Below the pieces are notes generated by a model that made no database searches, was not told where the DNA came from, and was given only the letters and a program-made list of their open reading frames with translations. Position numbers and translations under genes: made by a program. Source: Pseudomonadota bacterium (GTDB taxonomy: Bacteria; Pseudomonadota; Gammaproteobacteria; Burkholderiales; SG8-39). From it: 64,000 nt of DNA. Of the stretch, positions 61,943-64,000 are shown one piece after another. Numbering within the stretch: position 1 is the first letter of the stretch; each line of letters starts with the position of its first letter. The stretch covers positions 1-64,000 of the forward strand of contig JAQBXT010000002.1 in assembly GCA_027624175.1 (NCBI GenBank). Direction: 5' to 3'.

Positions 61943-62080
61943 CCCTTGGCGCACAACGAAAAAAGCCTTTGCGCGGCAAGTGTTACCGGCGTAATCGCGA
62001 AGTTTCGGATCAACTCAAATAAGTAACGCTTTGCCGCTCTTCTGCTTTCCGGCCACGAAAAAATCGGCTTCCCTCTGGCG

Positions 62081-64000
62081 ATGAGAATCCTGCGGGTCGC
62101 GCTCGACGTTCCGCTGGCCACGTTGTTCGACTACCTCGCGCCCGATGGGCTCGACGCGCAGCCCGGCGACCGCGTGGTGGTGCCGTTCGGCGCGCGTTCG
62201 CGCGTCGGCATCGTCGTCGAAGCATCCACCGGCAGCACCGTTCCGGCCGCAAAGCTCAAGCCGGTGTCGCGCGTGCTGGACGACGCACCGCGCATGCCGG
62301 CCCCCTGGCTGGAACTGATGCGCTTTCTTGCGTCCTACTACCAGCGTCCGCTGGGGGAAACGGTGATCGGCGCCCTGCCACCGCGACTGCGCTCCTTGAA
62401 ACCCCTGCCGAAGACGATCCGCGATGCGGCCGCGCCGCCGCCGGCGTCGGCGCGCTTCGTGCCGAACCATGCGCCCACCGCCGACCAGTCCCGTGCCATC
62501 GAGCGCATCGGCGGCACGCTGGGAGGATTCCAGCCGTTCCTGCTGCACGGGGTCACCGGCAGCGGCAAGACCGAGATCTACCTGTGGCTGATCTCGCGCG
62601 TGCTGCAGAGCGGCGCGCAGGCATTGGTGATGGTCCCGGAGATCAGCCTGACGCCGCAACTGGAAACGCGCTTTCGCCTCGCGTTTCCCGAGGCGCGCAT
62701 CGCGGTGCTGCACAGCGCCCTGCAGGATGTGCCGCGCACCGCGGCCTGGCTCTCTGCGGCGCGCGGCGAGGCCGGGATCGTGCTGGGAACGCGGCTCGCC
62801 GCGCTCACCCCCCTGCCGCGCCTGGCGCTCGTGGTGGTCGATGAAGAGCACGACACCTCCTTCAAGCAGCAGGAGGGCCTGCGTTACTCGGGCCGCGATG
62901 CCGCGGTGATCCGCGCGAAGCTCGCCGGCTGCCCGGTGGTGCTGGGCACCGCAACGCCGTCGCTGGAAACCTGGCACAACACGCTCGCCGGGCGCTATGA
63001 ACGCCTGGCGCTTCCCGATCGCGCGGTGCCCGGCGCGCGCATGCCGGCGGTGCGCATGCTCGACTTGCGCCAAGAAGGCGCCGAGCACGGCTTCGCGCCG
63101 GGCCTGCTGGCGGCGATCGGCGAGCGGCTGTCGCGGCGCGAGCAGAGCCTGGTGTTCATCAACCGGCGCGGCTACGCCCCGGTGCTGGCCTGCCACGCCT
63201 GCGGCTGGACCTCGGGCTGCGAGCGCTGCACCGCGCGCATGGTGCTGCACAAGGTCGACCGGCGGCTGCGCTGCCACCACTGCGGCGACGAGAATCCCAT
63301 CCCGCGCGCCTGCCCGACCTGCGGCAACGTCGACCTGAAGGCCATGGGCCGGGGCACGCAGCGCGTGGAGGAAACGCTGGCGGCGCGTTTTCCCGGTGCG
63401 CGCATCGTGCGCATCGACCGCGACAGCGCGCGCCGGCGCGCCGATCTGGTGCGCACGCTGGAAGGCATCGGGCGCGGCGAGGCCGACATCCTGGTCGGCA
63501 CCCAACTGCTCGCCAAGGGCCACGACTTCCCGCTGCTGACCCTGGTCGGCGTGCTGGACGCGGACGGCGGACTGCTGTCCACGGACTACCGCTCCGCGGA
63601 ACGCCTGTACGCGACACTCGCGCAAGTCGCGGGCCGCGCGGGGCGGCGCGAGCAACCGGGCGAGGTGCTGGTGCAGACCTTCTACCCCCGGCACCCACTG
63701 TATGCCGCGCTCGCGCGCCACGACTTCGAGGCCTTTGCGGCCTCGCAGCTCGCCGAGCGCGAAGCCGCCGGGTTCCCGCCCTACGTGCACGAGGCCGCGT
63801 TGCGCGCCGAGGCCGGCAAGCTCGCGCAGGCGATGGACTTCCTGCGCGCTGCGACGCGCCTGGTGCCCGTGCCGGACGAAGTGCGGGTCTACGACCCCGT
63901 GCCGCACGTGATCACGCGACGCGCCGATCTCGAGCGCGCCCAGCTGCTGGTGCAATCGGCCTCGCGACCCGCGCTGCAGGAGTTCCTGCGCGCCTGGAGC
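62081..64000 (+). CDS. priA: Primosomal protein N' (PriA helicase), 3' end beyond window
   Basis: The frame is open from ATG 62081 to the end of the window (640 codons so far; family about 730). It encodes PriA, which restarts stalled replication forks. Seen are the 3'-DNA-binding N-terminal domain (VALDVPLATLFDYL), Walker A HGVTGSGKTEIY, VVVDEEHDTSFKQQEG, and the paired zinc sites CHACGWTSGCERC and CHHCG...CPTCGN. Later come helicase motifs LVGTQLLAKGHDFP and QVAGRAGR. The DnaA boxes upstream could tie its expression to replication initiation. Confidence 0.95.
   Translation, partial: MRILRVALDVPLATLFDYLAPDGLDAQPGDRVVVPFGARSRVGIVVEASTGSTVPAAKLKPVSRVLDDAPRMPAPWLELMRFLASYYQRPLGETVIGALPPRLRSLKPLPKTIRDAAAPPPASARFVPNHAPTADQSRAIERIGGTLGGFQPFLLHGVTGSGKTEIYLWLISRVLQSGAQALVMVPEISLTPQLETRFRLAFPEARIAVLHSALQDVPRTAAWLSAARGEAGIVLGTRLAALTPLPRLALVVVDEEHDTSFKQQEGLRYSGRDAAVIRAKLAGCPVVLGTATPSLETWHNTLAGRYERLALPDRAVPGARMPAVRMLDLRQEGAEHGFAPGLLAAIGERLSRREQSLVFINRRGYAPVLACHACGWTSGCERCTARMVLHKVDRRLRCHHCGDENPIPRACPTCGNVDLKAMGRGTQRVEETLAARFPGARIVRIDRDSARRRADLVRTLEGIGRGEADILVGTQLLAKGHDFPLLTLVGVLDADGGLLSTDYRSAERLYATLAQVAGRAGRREQPGEVLVQTFYPRHPLYAALARHDFEAFAASQLAEREAAGFPPYVHEAALRAEAGKLAQAMDFLRAATRLVPVPDEVRVYDPVPHVITRRADLERAQLLVQSASRPALQEFLRAWS

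Noticed and set aside
62015..63955. 646-codon minus-strand frame at the right end
   Set aside because: Antisense of priA, whose motifs on the plus strand are unmistakable.

Overview
The window is a contiguous piece of a GC-rich (visibly about two-thirds G+C) proteobacterial chromosome, almost certainly a betaproteobacterium. The indicators are the gene orders pcm–rhodanese–tolC–waaA and zapB–zapA–6S RNA, a hemE–priA pair, a homodimeric-type pyruvate dehydrogenase operon (aceE-aceF-lpd), and glnA followed by ntrB-ntrC. Genes are tightly packed. Many neighbours overlap by 4 to 8 bases (ATGA, GTGA, TTGA), and an unusually large share use GTG or TTG starts. No tRNA, rRNA operon, intact insertion sequence, prophage or CRISPR array was seen.

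Layout. 1–5.2 kb: a sugar-acid catabolic operon (DapA-like aldolase/lyase, SDR dehydrogenase, IlvD/Edd dehydratase, UxaA-type dehydratase), preceded by what looks like an orphaned Tat signal peptide on the other strand. 5.2–9.4 kb: a FecCD/BtuC permease and its ATPase, rsmE, argA and the iron-trafficking protein gene yggX. 9.4–15.8 kb (minus): the aceE-aceF-lpd-rpiA operon. 15.8–20.4 kb: folD, prlC, a DUF4124/glutaredoxin protein, xthA and a small membrane protein. 20.4–23.2 kb: malate synthase and a ketopantoate-reductase-like gene. 23.2–27.9 kb (minus): glnA, a DUF4124 protein and ntrBC, with a well-formed sigma-54 promoter and two NtrC sites upstream of glnA. 27.9–31.9 kb: rhodanese, uppP, an alpha/beta hydrolase, and thiC under a TPP riboswitch. 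32–39.9 kb: an RND efflux pair, pcm, rhodanese, tolC and waaA.

39.9–55 kb is the accessory part, a surface-polysaccharide locus. Its left edge (39.9–42.1 kb) holds decayed pieces: an epimerase N-terminus, a gmd fragment sharing 35 identical bases with the intact gmd, a YafQ-like toxin–antitoxin pair, an HTH fragment, and a chimeric, contracted nucleotide-sugar enzyme. Then come a DUF4143 ATPase, manC, and the minus-strand genes for GDP-fucose (gmd, fcl) and dTDP-rhamnose (rfbB, A, C, D). Three small antitoxin-like genes without toxins are wedged inside the rfb cluster. The locus continues with msbA, an O-antigen ligase/polymerase and two glycosyltransferases.

56–59.4 kb: vitamin B12 uptake, with btuB behind a cobalamin riboswitch and btuF divergent from it. 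The permease and ATPase that could complete the system lie at 5.2–7.0 kb. 59.5–64 kb: zapB-like gene, zapA, 6S RNA, an EVE-domain gene, hemE, and the start of priA, which runs off the window. The 324-base hemE–priA gap carries three perfect DnaA boxes.

I found no clearly new system. The most interesting items are the decayed and chimeric polysaccharide edge, the orphan antitoxin cluster inside rfb, the DnaA-box cluster, the glnA enhancer that overlaps a divergent promoter, and the shared -10 region between btuB and btuF.
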